Made by a program: the position numbers and the translations under genes. Positions 15,388-22,565 of a stretch of 64,000 bases of DNA are shown here, one piece after another. Under the pieces are notes generated by a model that was given only the letters and a program-made list of their open reading frames with translations, searched no databases and had not been told where the DNA came from. Each line of letters starts with the position of its first letter. Positions within the stretch are counted from its first letter, which is position 1. The DNA comes from CAMLQK01 sp035478775 (GTDB lineage Bacteria > Patescibacteriota > Saccharimonadia > Saccharimonadales > UBA4665), in contig DATIJG010000002.1 in assembly GCA_035478775.1 (NCBI GenBank), positions 122,332-186,331 on the forward strand, given 5' to 3'.

Positions 15388-16716
15388 TTACGAAGCTAAG
15401 ATGTCTTCGTAACTTGTGCCTTTCTTGTATATCTTGAGCGGCACATTTTGCATTTGCCAATAGCTTTGCACGGGAGCCAAAATACGCCACGAGGCCAGCA
15501 CCTCGTCACTTGAAGCAAATAATGTATGGTCGGACCGCATGGCGTCGAGTAGCACCCGCTCATAAGCTTCGGGGAGCGCCTGGTAATGGTCGCTGTAAGT
15601 AAAATGCAACGGCAGCCGCTCGATGTGATTACCGTAGCCGGGTTTCTTAACCCACATCTGCACCTCAATACTTTCTTCGGGCTGAATACGCAAGGTAATG
15701 CTATTTGGCTCAGCGGTGCCGAAGCGCTTGTAGTGCACACGAATTTCAGTCTGCTTATGTGCCAGCGCCTTGCCACTTATCAATTGCACGGGCACATTTT
15801 GCCATTTCGGGTCACTTGAAAACAGTTTAAGCGCTACGAAGGTTTCAGTAGTGGAACCGGGGTTCTCAGCTTCTTCGGCGTAGCCTTGGTATTGGCCGCG
15901 TACTACAACTTGCGGCAAATCAATTTCGCGCAGCGGTTCAAGCGCTTGCAAAGCGGCAAGGCGCGTAGCTTGCAGGTCGCCCCACTGTTTCGGTACGTCC
16001 ATAAGAGTCAGCGCCGCGAGTTGCAATAAATGGCTTTGTACGAAGTCGCGCAGCGCGCCGGTTTGCTCGTAAAACGCCGCACGACCCTCAATACCAATGC
16101 TTTCACTGGCAATAATCTCAATTTTTTCAATGAATTGGTTGTTCCAAGTATGGTTGAACAGCGGGTTGTTGGCGCGGAAGGCCACGATATTTTGTGCCAT
16201 TTCTTTCGCCAAATAATGGTCGATGCGGTACAATTGACTTTCGGTAAAACGAACTTTGGTTTGCGCAATAAGTTCCTCGGCGGAAACAAAATCGGTGCCG
16301 AACGGCTTTTCGAGCAATAATTTTGTGTGTGGCACTTTTGCCAGGCCAGACTCGCCAAGCCGCATAACCACCGGCTGGGCGAATTGCGGCGGAATAGATA
16401 AGTAGTATAATCGTTGTGTTTCAGGCTGGGTTGCTAATTCTGTAAGCGTGGCATCTAAAGCTGAGTAGTCGGCAGTCTTTTCAAGATCCATTCGGTGCAT
16501 TACTAAATGCCTTCGCAAAAACCTAGCACCATGTTCAGGTAAGCCATGCACACCGGCAATAACTGCGCTGGCAGTTGTAGACTGCCGCGTAATGCCGATA
16601 ATTTTGAAATCCGGCGGCAATTCCCCGGCTTCGGCGATAGTAGCGATGGCTGGCAACAGCTTGCGCCGTGCCAGGTCGCCAGTAATCCCAATAATAATTA
16701 GTTGTGTTGGCTGCAT
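15388..16716 (-). CDS. zwf: Glucose-6-phosphate 1-dehydrogenase
   Basis: The oxidative pentose-phosphate entry enzyme, about 442 residues from the chosen start. The N-terminal Rossmann motif is GITGDLARRKLLPA (usually GASGDLA). The substrate loop EKPFG and the active-site motif RIDHYLAKE are present; the last usually reads RIDHYLGKE, so Gly is replaced by Ala beside the catalytic His-Tyr segment. WVKKPGYG and similar NADP-domain features follow. The ATG at 16716 is preferred over 16735-16737 because GAGGGG lies just upstream and a TAAAAT -10 at 16741-16746 would place the transcript start between the two. It is divergent from a membrane protein gene. Confidence 0.9.
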   Translation of the reverse strand: MQPTQLIIIGITGDLARRKLLPAIATIAEAGELPPDFKIIGITRQSTTASAVIAGVHGLPEHGARFLRRHLVMHRMDLEKTADYSALDATLTELATQPETQRLYYLSIPPQFAQPVVMRLGESGLAKVPHTKLLLEKPFGTDFVSAEELIAQTKVRFTESQLYRIDHYLAKEMAQNIVAFRANNPLFNHTWNNQFIEKIEIIASESIGIEGRAAFYEQTGALRDFVQSHLLQLAALTLMDVPKQWGDLQATRLAALQALEPLREIDLPQVVVRGQYQGYAEEAENPGSTTETFVALKLFSSDPKWQNVPVQLISGKALAHKQTEIRVHYKRFGTAEPNSITLRIQPEESIEVQMWVKKPGYGNHIERLPLHFTYSDHYQALPEAYERVLLDAMRSDHTLFASSDEVLASWRILAPVQSYWQMQNVPLKIYKKGTSYEDILAS

Positions 16717-16776
16717 AACCCCTCGCCCAATTAGCATAGCATTTTACTTTGCATACAAGTAGTTTTTTAAAGCGCT

Positions 16777-16788
16777 TATGGTACCATA
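16777..16788. promoter_or_regulatory. 12-bp palindrome in the zwf upstream region
   Basis: TATGGTACCATA is a perfect palindrome between the divergent zwf and membrane-protein starts. It resembles the TACCA...TGGTA operator-like sites at 56916 and 59359, though with no spacer. It may be a regulator site; chance cannot be excluded for 12 bp. Confidence 0.3.
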
Positions 16789-16826
16789 CATATAGATACG
16801 CGGTGGCGACCGTGTATGGTTTTATT

Positions 16827-17480
16827 ATGCATCCCACGAATTACTTTAGTTTTTGGTATTTATTTTTGCGAAGTTTGTTGCCTACGGTAGCGAGCTTTAT
16901 TGTTTGCTCGATTATTGCTTTTGCAATGATTGGTGTGCACTTACTGCTTATAAGCATGAATGCAGGTATGGTGTTGCCACGGATCTTCAACAGCCTGACC
17001 GGCACATATACACCGCAAAATACCTCACAGTTTGTCCGGCCAATTGGCTCTGTTGTGCACAGTCCGCACTTTAGTATGGTTGTGTTGGTGGCTGTATTTA
17101 TGCTGGGCGGCTGGGCTACGTTTAAGTTGGTAGAAATGTTTGTTACCGCTGTTCGGAACTTGCACGAAAATCAAAAATCGGTGTATGTGCCTGCGGAGAT
17201 GGTAGTAGTGTATCATCCTCTACGCCGGGCGCTGGCAGCTCGCCTTGCGTGGCGTTTTTGTATCTTGGTTATCGCGATCAGTTTTGTTATGCTGGCGCAA
17301 CCACTAGTGCAACACATTTGGACATGGGATGAGCGAGTTAGCCAAGCCGATACATTACTTGGCTTGGCACGCTATTTAGTAGTCGTATATGCGGCCTGGA
17401 TGACCTTGCTACATGTGTTGCTAGTACTTTTACGCTTGTTTTTGTTGCGCACCCGTGTGTTTGGCGAAATGGTGCATTAG
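16827..17480 (+). CDS. Membrane protein of unknown function
   Basis: A 217-residue protein from the chosen start, with four membrane helices: about 15-40, a long extracytoplasmic loop, then about 87-110, 145-165 and 185-210. ATG 16827 is favoured because TATGGT lies exactly six bases upstream, the leaderless pattern seen at other genes here; an in-frame ATG at 16749 would lie on the zwf promoter. No family motif was recognised. The loop between helices 2 and 3 is charged (FVTAVRNLHENQKSV). Confidence 0.6.
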   Translation: MHPTNYFSFWYLFLRSLLPTVASFIVCSIIAFAMIGVHLLLISMNAGMVLPRIFNSLTGTYTPQNTSQFVRPIGSVVHSPHFSMVVLVAVFMLGGWATFKLVEMFVTAVRNLHENQKSVYVPAEMVVVYHPLRRALAARLAWRFCILVIAISFVMLAQPLVQHIWTWDERVSQADTLLGLARYLVVVYAAWMTLLHVLLVLLRLFLLRTRVFGEMVH

Positions 17481-17484
17481 AGTT

Positions 17485-17760
17485 TTAACTCTCCAAATCT
17501 GTATGCTTTTGCTCAAAAGCGATGATGTCCGGGTGATGCTCTACCTCGAATACGACGTCGACTGGATGAGCGGTGCCTAAAATGTTTATAGAGTCGTCGG
17601 ATTGAAGCGGTAAGCTTGAGGTAACTCGTATGTAATATTCAGGCGGTGCGTCGTCATTATTGTCAACAGCGATACCAACGATGTCAGCAATGGCCAGGCT
17701 TAAGACTTGTACGTCTCGCTTGGCACGCAATACATCAGATATGTCTAGTGGATATTCCAT
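17485..17760 (-). CDS. Hypothetical 91-residue acidic protein
   Basis: A small acidic protein (DISDVLRAKRDVQVLSLAIADIVGIAVDNNDDAPPEYYIRV in outline) with alternating strands that suggest a compact beta-rich domain. No signal, membrane helix or known motif. It follows the phosphoglycerate mutase gene by 11 bases on the same strand, so the two are probably co-transcribed, but no link to glycolysis can be shown. Confidence 0.6.
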   Translation of the reverse strand: MEYPLDISDVLRAKRDVQVLSLAIADIVGIAVDNNDDAPPEYYIRVTSSLPLQSDDSINILGTAHPVDVVFEVEHHPDIIAFEQKHTDLES

Positions 17761-17771
17761 TTTTAGGCTTT

Positions 17772-18449
17772 TTAGGCGTGTGGCGGAGTAATGTCAATTG
17801 TGATGTCATTACGTTGAACCATCTTGCCGCCGTCTTCACTAACGGTATACTCGATAATCGTGCCGAACGGCATTTCCACACCGGCGATATCTTCATCACT
17901 AATTACTTCCATGTATTTAATGAGCGCCCGAATGGAGTTGCCATGTGCGACTAATAATACTGTTTGCCCTGCACGCAATTTTGGCAAAATGACTTCGTTG
18001 TAAAACGGTAAGGCGCGTTCGTAGACCATTTTAAGCGTTTCACCATTTGGTACGGCGTGGTCCCAATCGCGGCGAATACTATTGAACTCGGCCTCGCCCA
18101 CCTTATCGCGCACTTCCCACTTGTTCATGCCGGTGTAGTCGCCGTAGTCGCGCTCGTTAATGTCGGCGCTGCGTTGGTAAGGCACTTCAGTCTGGCCTGC
18201 GCCGTCTAAAATACCTTCCAGCGTTTCGAGCGTTCGCATTTGTAACGATGCGAATGCGTAATCAATGCGTATGTCTTTTAAGGCTTCGCCGAGCAGCCCT
18301 GCCTGCTTAAAACCGTTCTCGCTCAAGTGGACATCGGTGGTGCCGGTCCACTTGCCGAGCAAATTCCATTCTGACTCGCAGTGACGTGTAATTAACAATC
18401 TGCCCATTTTAGGTTGTTTGGGGTCGGTGGTTGGAGTAGTATTCGTCAT
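17772..18449 (-). CDS. gpmA: 2,3-bisphosphoglycerate-dependent phosphoglycerate mutase
   Basis: Interconverts 3- and 2-phosphoglycerate. At 225 residues it has the histidine-phosphatase fold: LLITRHCESEWNLLGKWTG (catalytic His in RHCE), the Arg-rich ASLQMRTLETLEGIL, NERDYGDYTGMNK and the second catalytic His in LLVAHGNSIRALI. The first motif normally reads RHGESEWN; here Cys replaces Gly beside the phosphorylated His. The N-terminus has a polar extension of about 14 residues (MTNTTPTTDPKQPK), so Met-15 could be the true start. It is divergent from enolase with only 24 bp between starts, giving two successive glycolytic steps head to head. Confidence 0.92.
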   Translation of the reverse strand: MTNTTPTTDPKQPKMGRLLITRHCESEWNLLGKWTGTTDVHLSENGFKQAGLLGEALKDIRIDYAFASLQMRTLETLEGILDGAGQTEVPYQRSADINERDYGDYTGMNKWEVRDKVGEAEFNSIRRDWDHAVPNGETLKMVYERALPFYNEVILPKLRAGQTVLLVAHGNSIRALIKYMEVISDEDIAGVEMPFGTIIEYTVSEDGGKMVQRNDITIDITPPHA

Positions 18450-18473
18450 GGATAATCATTATAGGAGTATGTC

Positions 18474-19751
18474 ATGAAAATTCAAAGCATTGACGCGTTG
18501 CAAATTTTTGACTCACGCGGCTTTCCGACTATTGAAGCCGTTGTTGTGTTAGAAGATGGTTCAATTGGCCGCGCTGCGGTGCCGTCGGGCGCTTCGACAG
18601 GGAGCGGCGAGGCTTTGGAACTTCGTGATGGCGCTGAGGCATTTAATGGCAAGGGTGTCAGCAAAGCTGTCGAGAACGTTAAAAGTAAGATCGCCCCCGC
18701 TTTGGTGGGCCAAGATGCCAGCGACCAAACCGCTATCGACCAAGCAATGCTTGCACTTGACGGCACTGAAAACAAGAGCCGCTTAGGCGCGAATGCGACC
18801 TTGGCCGTATCGCTCGCGACTGCAAAAGCCGCAGCAGCCAGCGCTGGCAAACCGCTGTACCGTTATATCGCCGACCTCACTGGCAACACTACACTTACCC
18901 TGCCCTTGCCAATGCTCAACATTTTAAATGGTGGCAAGCACGCCGCCGGTTCAACCGACATCCAGGAATTTATGGTTGTGCCCATTGGTGCTCAGAGTTT
19001 TGCCGAAGCCATGCAAATGGCCAGCGAAATTTACCATGCGCTTGGCAAGGTTTTGGCCGCCAAAGGCTACGCTACAACCGTTGGCGACGAGGGTGGGTAC
19101 GCGCCAGCCGTAAATGGCGGCAGTAACGAAGCGCTGGAACTGATTGAAGAAGCAGTTGCAAACGCCGGCTATACAATGGGCGAAGATGTTGCTTTGGCGC
19201 TCGACGTCGCCAGCAGCGAACTCGTTGATGGCGAAAACTACAACTTTGCCCGCGAAGGCAAAACCTTCACCTCTGCCGAACTCATCGATTTCTACGCCGG
19301 CCTAGCTGATAAATTCCCACTTGTTTCGCTCGAAGACGGTTTGGGTGAAGCCGACTGGGATGGGTGGAAAGCCTTAACCGAAAAGCTTGGCAGCCATTTG
19401 CAGTTGGTCGGCGATGATTTGCTCGTAACCAACACCAAACTTTTGCAAAAAGCGATTGATGAAAAAGCTGCCAATGCAATTTTGATTAAGCCCAACCAAA
19501 TCGGCACGCTCACCGAAACTATCCAGGCCGTACAAATGGCGCAAAAAGCTGGCTGGAACACCGTAATGAGCCACCGTTCCGGCGAAACCGAAGACGTGAC
19601 TATTGCGCATTTGGCTGTCGGCCTCAACACTGGCCAAATCAAGACCGGATCGTTCTCACGTTCTGACCGCATCGCAAAATACAACGAGCTGCTGCGCATT
19701 GCACATGAACTTGGCGACGCCGCCCAGCTCGCCCATCCTTTTAATAGTTAA
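18474..19751 (+). CDS. eno: Enolase
   Basis: Converts 2-phosphoglycerate to phosphoenolpyruvate; 425 residues, the usual bacterial length. Motifs in order: IFDSRGFPTIEA (usually ILDSRGNPTVEV), VPSGASTGSGEALELRDG (mobile loop), LNGGKHA, GDEGGYAP (catalytic Glu), SLEDGLGEADWDGWK and GDDLLVTN (Mg ligands), ILIKPNQIGTLTET (catalytic Lys) and SHRSGETED. The start has AGGAG seven bases upstream. The promoter must lie within the divergent gpmA because only 24 bp separate them. A hairpin repeat begins 14 bases after the stop. Confidence 0.96.
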   Translation: MKIQSIDALQIFDSRGFPTIEAVVVLEDGSIGRAAVPSGASTGSGEALELRDGAEAFNGKGVSKAVENVKSKIAPALVGQDASDQTAIDQAMLALDGTENKSRLGANATLAVSLATAKAAAASAGKPLYRYIADLTGNTTLTLPLPMLNILNGGKHAAGSTDIQEFMVVPIGAQSFAEAMQMASEIYHALGKVLAAKGYATTVGDEGGYAPAVNGGSNEALELIEEAVANAGYTMGEDVALALDVASSELVDGENYNFAREGKTFTSAELIDFYAGLADKFPLVSLEDGLGEADWDGWKALTEKLGSHLQLVGDDLLVTNTKLLQKAIDEKAANAILIKPNQIGTLTETIQAVQMAQKAGWNTVMSHRSGETEDVTIAHLAVGLNTGQIKTGSFSRSDRIAKYNELLRIAHELGDAAQLAHPFNS

Positions 19752-19764
19752 GTAGAACAAAAAG

Positions 19765-19850
19765 GCTGCCTGAAGGAGCTCCTAAAACCCGTGTCGGTTC
19801 TTCTGAAAGAAAAACGGTTACGCGGTGTTTTAGGGTGCCCACAGAAGTTC
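19765..19850. repeat. Hairpin repeat, copy B (candidate structured RNA or REP-like element)
   Basis: The core 19776-19838 matches the inverted core of copy A (9946-10042) at roughly 90%. It folds as CCTAAAACCCGTG with CGCGG-T-GTTTTAGG, an internal loop TCGG / ACGGTTA, and a hairpin closed by GAAAAA around TGAAA. Where copy A has A opposite T, copy B has G opposite C, a compensatory change that supports pairing. The outer arms are much weaker than in copy A. It lies between the convergent ends of enolase (+) and a 47-residue ORF (-). No T run follows, so simple termination is not the obvious role. Confidence 0.7.
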
Positions 19851-19857
19851 TTCTCGC

Positions 19858-20001
19858 CTAATTTTGAAATTGACGCAGTGGGTTATGCGTATCGCAAAAT
19901 ATCTCACTGAGAGTAAAAGGCTGCCCGTTTAGTGCCGTAGTCGTATTTTTCGCAGACAAATACTTAAATACTAGGTTTTCACATGTAATGCATAGTTGCA
20001 T
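19858..20001 (-). CDS. 47-residue Cys/His protein, possible zinc-binding
   Basis: ATG at 20001 follows a perfect Shine-Dalgarno (AAGGAGG, complement of 20009-20015) with 7-base spacing. The product starts MQLCITCENLVFKYLSAKN and ends LSEIFCDTHNPLRQF. The CxxC near the start and CxxH near the end are the spacing of a small zinc ribbon or knuckle. No family is recognised. It ends 20 bases before repeat B. Together with that repeat it fills the 326-bp stretch after enolase. Confidence 0.55.
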   Translation of the reverse strand: MQLCITCENLVFKYLSAKNTTTALNGQPFTLSEIFCDTHNPLRQFQN

Positions 20002-20033
20002 TTCATGTCCTCCTTTAATTAGTTTTTCCAAAC

Positions 20034-20063
20034 AAAAAACCCTTCCGGATAGAAGGGCTTTTT
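20034..20063. terminator. Bidirectional rho-independent terminator
   Basis: AAAACCCTTC and GAAGGGCTTTTT form a stem around CGGATA, with A and T runs on either side. It closes the DoxX gene on the minus strand, just upstream of the 47-residue ORF. Confidence 0.8.
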
Positions 20064-20077
20064 GCCTGATGCATGTA

Positions 20078-20452
20078 TTATATCATTTCTTTTGATTCAG
20101 GCAAAGTTGCTAAAGCTAAAGCCATTAAAAGCAGGCCGACATCGCGGAACGTAATTAAAAACTGGCTCGGGCTGCTTAAAATGATGCCTGCCAAAAACGC
20201 CGCCGCCGCCCAGCCAGCCCATTTGGCGTATATGCCGCTTAGTAACCATCCCGAGAGTACAACTTGGGCCGCACCGAACATGTCAAGTAGTGTAACTGCC
20301 CTAAAATGCTGCGTTAAAAAGGACGGCAAGTATCCTGACCAGTTATCTGGCGTAATGTACGCGGCGACTGTGGCATACAAAAATACAAACGCCAGCCCAG
20401 TGCGTAAACATAAGCTTGGCCACCGGTCTTTGCTAAAAAATGAGCTTTGCAT
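20078..20452 (-). CDS. DoxX-family membrane protein
   Basis: A 124-residue protein with four membrane helices and the DoxX/DoxD-like layout: LCLRTGLAFVFLYATVAAY, DMFGAAQVVLSGWLLSG, WAGWAAAAFLAGIIL, FRDVGLLLMALALATL. Members are small quinone- or oxidoreductase-associated membrane proteins whose role is usually unknown. It stands alone, convergent with the enolase cluster and divergent from the BrkB gene. The C-terminal PESKEMI is polar. Confidence 0.72.
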   Translation of the reverse strand: MQSSFFSKDRWPSLCLRTGLAFVFLYATVAAYITPDNWSGYLPSFLTQHFRAVTLLDMFGAAQVVLSGWLLSGIYAKWAGWAAAAFLAGIILSSPSQFLITFRDVGLLLMALALATLPESKEMI

Positions 20453-20570
20453 AAAGTTCCCCTTTTGGTTCTATAGTGAATTGTACAACTATGTGCAATA
20501 TAAAACTACGGGGAGTCCTAAACATAAAGCCATAACGGTGTTAAAATAAAAAGTATTAAGGGTAACAAAC

Positions 20571-21515
20571 ATGCAAAATCTTATTCGTCGTATCGACGAA
20601 TTCCAGCAAAAACACCGGATATGGGGCACAGTCTTTGCGATCATCAAAAAATTTGGTGACGATAACGGCAGCTACCAGGCGGCGTTGATTACATACTACG
20701 GGTTTCTGTCGCTTTTCCCTTTGCTTTTAGTATTGTTTACCGTGATGCAGATTGTATTTAAAAATAATTCGCAGCTGCAACACCAAGTCGCCAGCAGTAT
20801 TAACGAATATCTGCCGGTTGTTGGCCAGGAACTACAGAAGAATATCCATAGTATGCGCTCGGCGGGCGTCGGTTTGGTGGTGGGTTTGCTCGTGGCTTTG
20901 TACGGTGCCCGTGGTGGCGCCGACGTAGTGCGTAACATGTTGAATGATGTCTGGCAGGTACCGCGTAACCGCCGTGCCGGCTTCCCGAAGTCGCTGTTTC
21001 AAACGCTTTCCATCATGGCGGCAGCGGCAGTCGGTTTTATCGCGGTAGTACTGGTTTCTACATTCAGCTCGGTGTTGGGTCATGCCCAATGGGTAAAAGT
21101 CGCAGTTAACTTCGCTGGTTTTATGGTTGCTGCGGCGGCTTTGCTTGTGGTGTGCAACCGGGCGACATCCCGCCGGGTGCGCCTTCGCGATATGGTGCCC
21201 GGCGCTATCGGCGCAGCACTAGTCACTCAAGCTTTGGTAACTTTTGGCGGCATTTTGGTGCGCCACCAATTAAGGGGCGTCAGCAGTTTTTATGGTATTT
21301 TTGCAGTCGTATTGGGTCTTATCTTTTGGCTTTATTTAATTGCCCAAGTGCTGGTATATGCTACCGAATTCGATAGTGTGCGCCACTTAAAATTGCGGCC
21401 GCGGGCTATTCAAATGGATAAGCCTACAGAAGCAGATTTGCGTGCCTACGGGCTATACCAAAATGTGCAGAACTTCAAACCGTTGGCTCGTAAAGATCAT
21501 CGCTTTCGTCACTAA
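20571..21515 (+). CDS. YihY/virulence factor BrkB family membrane protein
   Basis: A 314-residue protein with six membrane helices and family motifs: YQAALITYYGFLSLFPLLLVL near the N-terminus, GLLVALYGARGGADVVRNMLNDVW in the middle, and LRGVSSFYGIFAVVLGLIFWLYLIAQ near the end. The family was once thought to be RNase BN and has no settled function. The ATG has AAGGGTAA nine bases upstream. A cytosolic tail of about 50 residues is basic. Confidence 0.86.
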   Translation: MQNLIRRIDEFQQKHRIWGTVFAIIKKFGDDNGSYQAALITYYGFLSLFPLLLVLFTVMQIVFKNNSQLQHQVASSINEYLPVVGQELQKNIHSMRSAGVGLVVGLLVALYGARGGADVVRNMLNDVWQVPRNRRAGFPKSLFQTLSIMAAAAVGFIAVVLVSTFSSVLGHAQWVKVAVNFAGFMVAAAALLVVCNRATSRRVRLRDMVPGAIGAALVTQALVTFGGILVRHQLRGVSSFYGIFAVVLGLIFWLYLIAQVLVYATEFDSVRHLKLRPRAIQMDKPTEADLRAYGLYQNVQNFKPLARKDHRFRH

Positions 21516-21558
21516 AATTACAACTTGGCGCTAGGGCGGCATGTGGTATAGTCCGATT

Positions 21559-22446
21559 ATGCCCCAAGAGCAATCATCTTCTAACTTGCCTGATGCTCAT
21601 CTTCAATGCTTGCGAAGACTGCCACTTATCGAGGGTATGCATTTTAAACAGGGTGAATTCGCCATAACTGAAGATGCGGTTGCGTATTACGGGCTTTACC
21701 GTTTACCCGCGGAGGCAGATTTAACTGATGATGAACTCGCCCGCCCGCAGCAGCCCGTTAAATCTGCTAGGCCAGATATACTGCCGCGTATTATTGTTAC
21801 AACACCTGATGAATTTCTGTTATCTGACGACGAAGCCTACGGATGTGGCTACGAAATCTCCGGCCAACGGGCGACATTCTGGTTAACTAGAGCCGGTACA
21901 ACGCAGGACGCCTTTGATGTGGCCTGCCGTGAAGCACTCCGTCGCCAGGCTCGTCCCCATACTGCGAACGTGCCGCACGAACGGTCACGCATGCAAGGCA
22001 GGATTGGTAGGGCTTTTGGCGGGCTGGCGCTTGATAAGTTTGCACAATTGCGTCTTCAGCAAGAGCTGCTCCAGCCTGCAGGGGCCCTTTACGCGCATGC
22101 CATGACCGACGCTTTTACGCGTTTGCAGTCGGAGAGCAGACTCACAGAGATGCGTGATTACGGCCAGAAAGGCATTTTGCTTACATCCGCATTGTGGCTC
22201 GCTGAACGAGGCTATTCCCCTGCTGACAACATGCCACTCGAGATAGTAAACTTTGCACTGGTGCTTGGTGCGCTTGCAATTCCAGGCCGTTCGCTCTACA
22301 AAGCATATAAAGCAAGTGAAGATGGCGTATATCAAAAGATGTGCCGCATACAGGCTAACTACCGTCGACAATTCACCGAATTTACTGCCGAAATTGCAGA
22401 AGCTTATTCACCTGAAACGTTTAATACTAGCCGTGATAGCCAATAA
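21559..22446 (+). CDS. Hypothetical 295-residue protein
   Basis: Not recognised. ATG 21559 is chosen because TATAGT (21547-21552) lies exactly six bases before it; an in-frame ATG at 21541 would lie upstream of the -10. The N-terminal third is acidic and Pro-rich with DEFLLSDDEAYGCGYEI; the middle is helical and Arg-rich (ACREALRRQARP, FAQLRLQQELLQ). One weakly hydrophobic segment (LEIVNFALVLGALAIPG) near the C-terminus could be a membrane or buried helix. No neighbour suggests a function. Confidence 0.6.
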   Translation: MPQEQSSSNLPDAHLQCLRRLPLIEGMHFKQGEFAITEDAVAYYGLYRLPAEADLTDDELARPQQPVKSARPDILPRIIVTTPDEFLLSDDEAYGCGYEISGQRATFWLTRAGTTQDAFDVACREALRRQARPHTANVPHERSRMQGRIGRAFGGLALDKFAQLRLQQELLQPAGALYAHAMTDAFTRLQSESRLTEMRDYGQKGILLTSALWLAERGYSPADNMPLEIVNFALVLGALAIPGRSLYKAYKASEDGVYQKMCRIQANYRRQFTEFTAEIAEAYSPETFNTSRDSQ

Positions 22447-22565
22447 CGAGTTTTAAGGCTTGACGCGTAACATGGGATGCCCTTTGCCGTGGGTGGCATC
22501 TTATGGCTTCGTAGTAATGGTTGTATAAATTGGAAAAACTTGCAAAGGTTGTGTACCATAAAGCC

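Noticed and set aside
18482..18850. Long open frames on the minus strand inside enolase
   Set aside because: They are shadows of a highly biased coding sequence; no start signals and no family resemblance.
22470..22508. GATGCC / GGCATC hairpin after the hypothetical gene at 21559
   Set aside because: Short stem with no T run; too weak to call a terminator.
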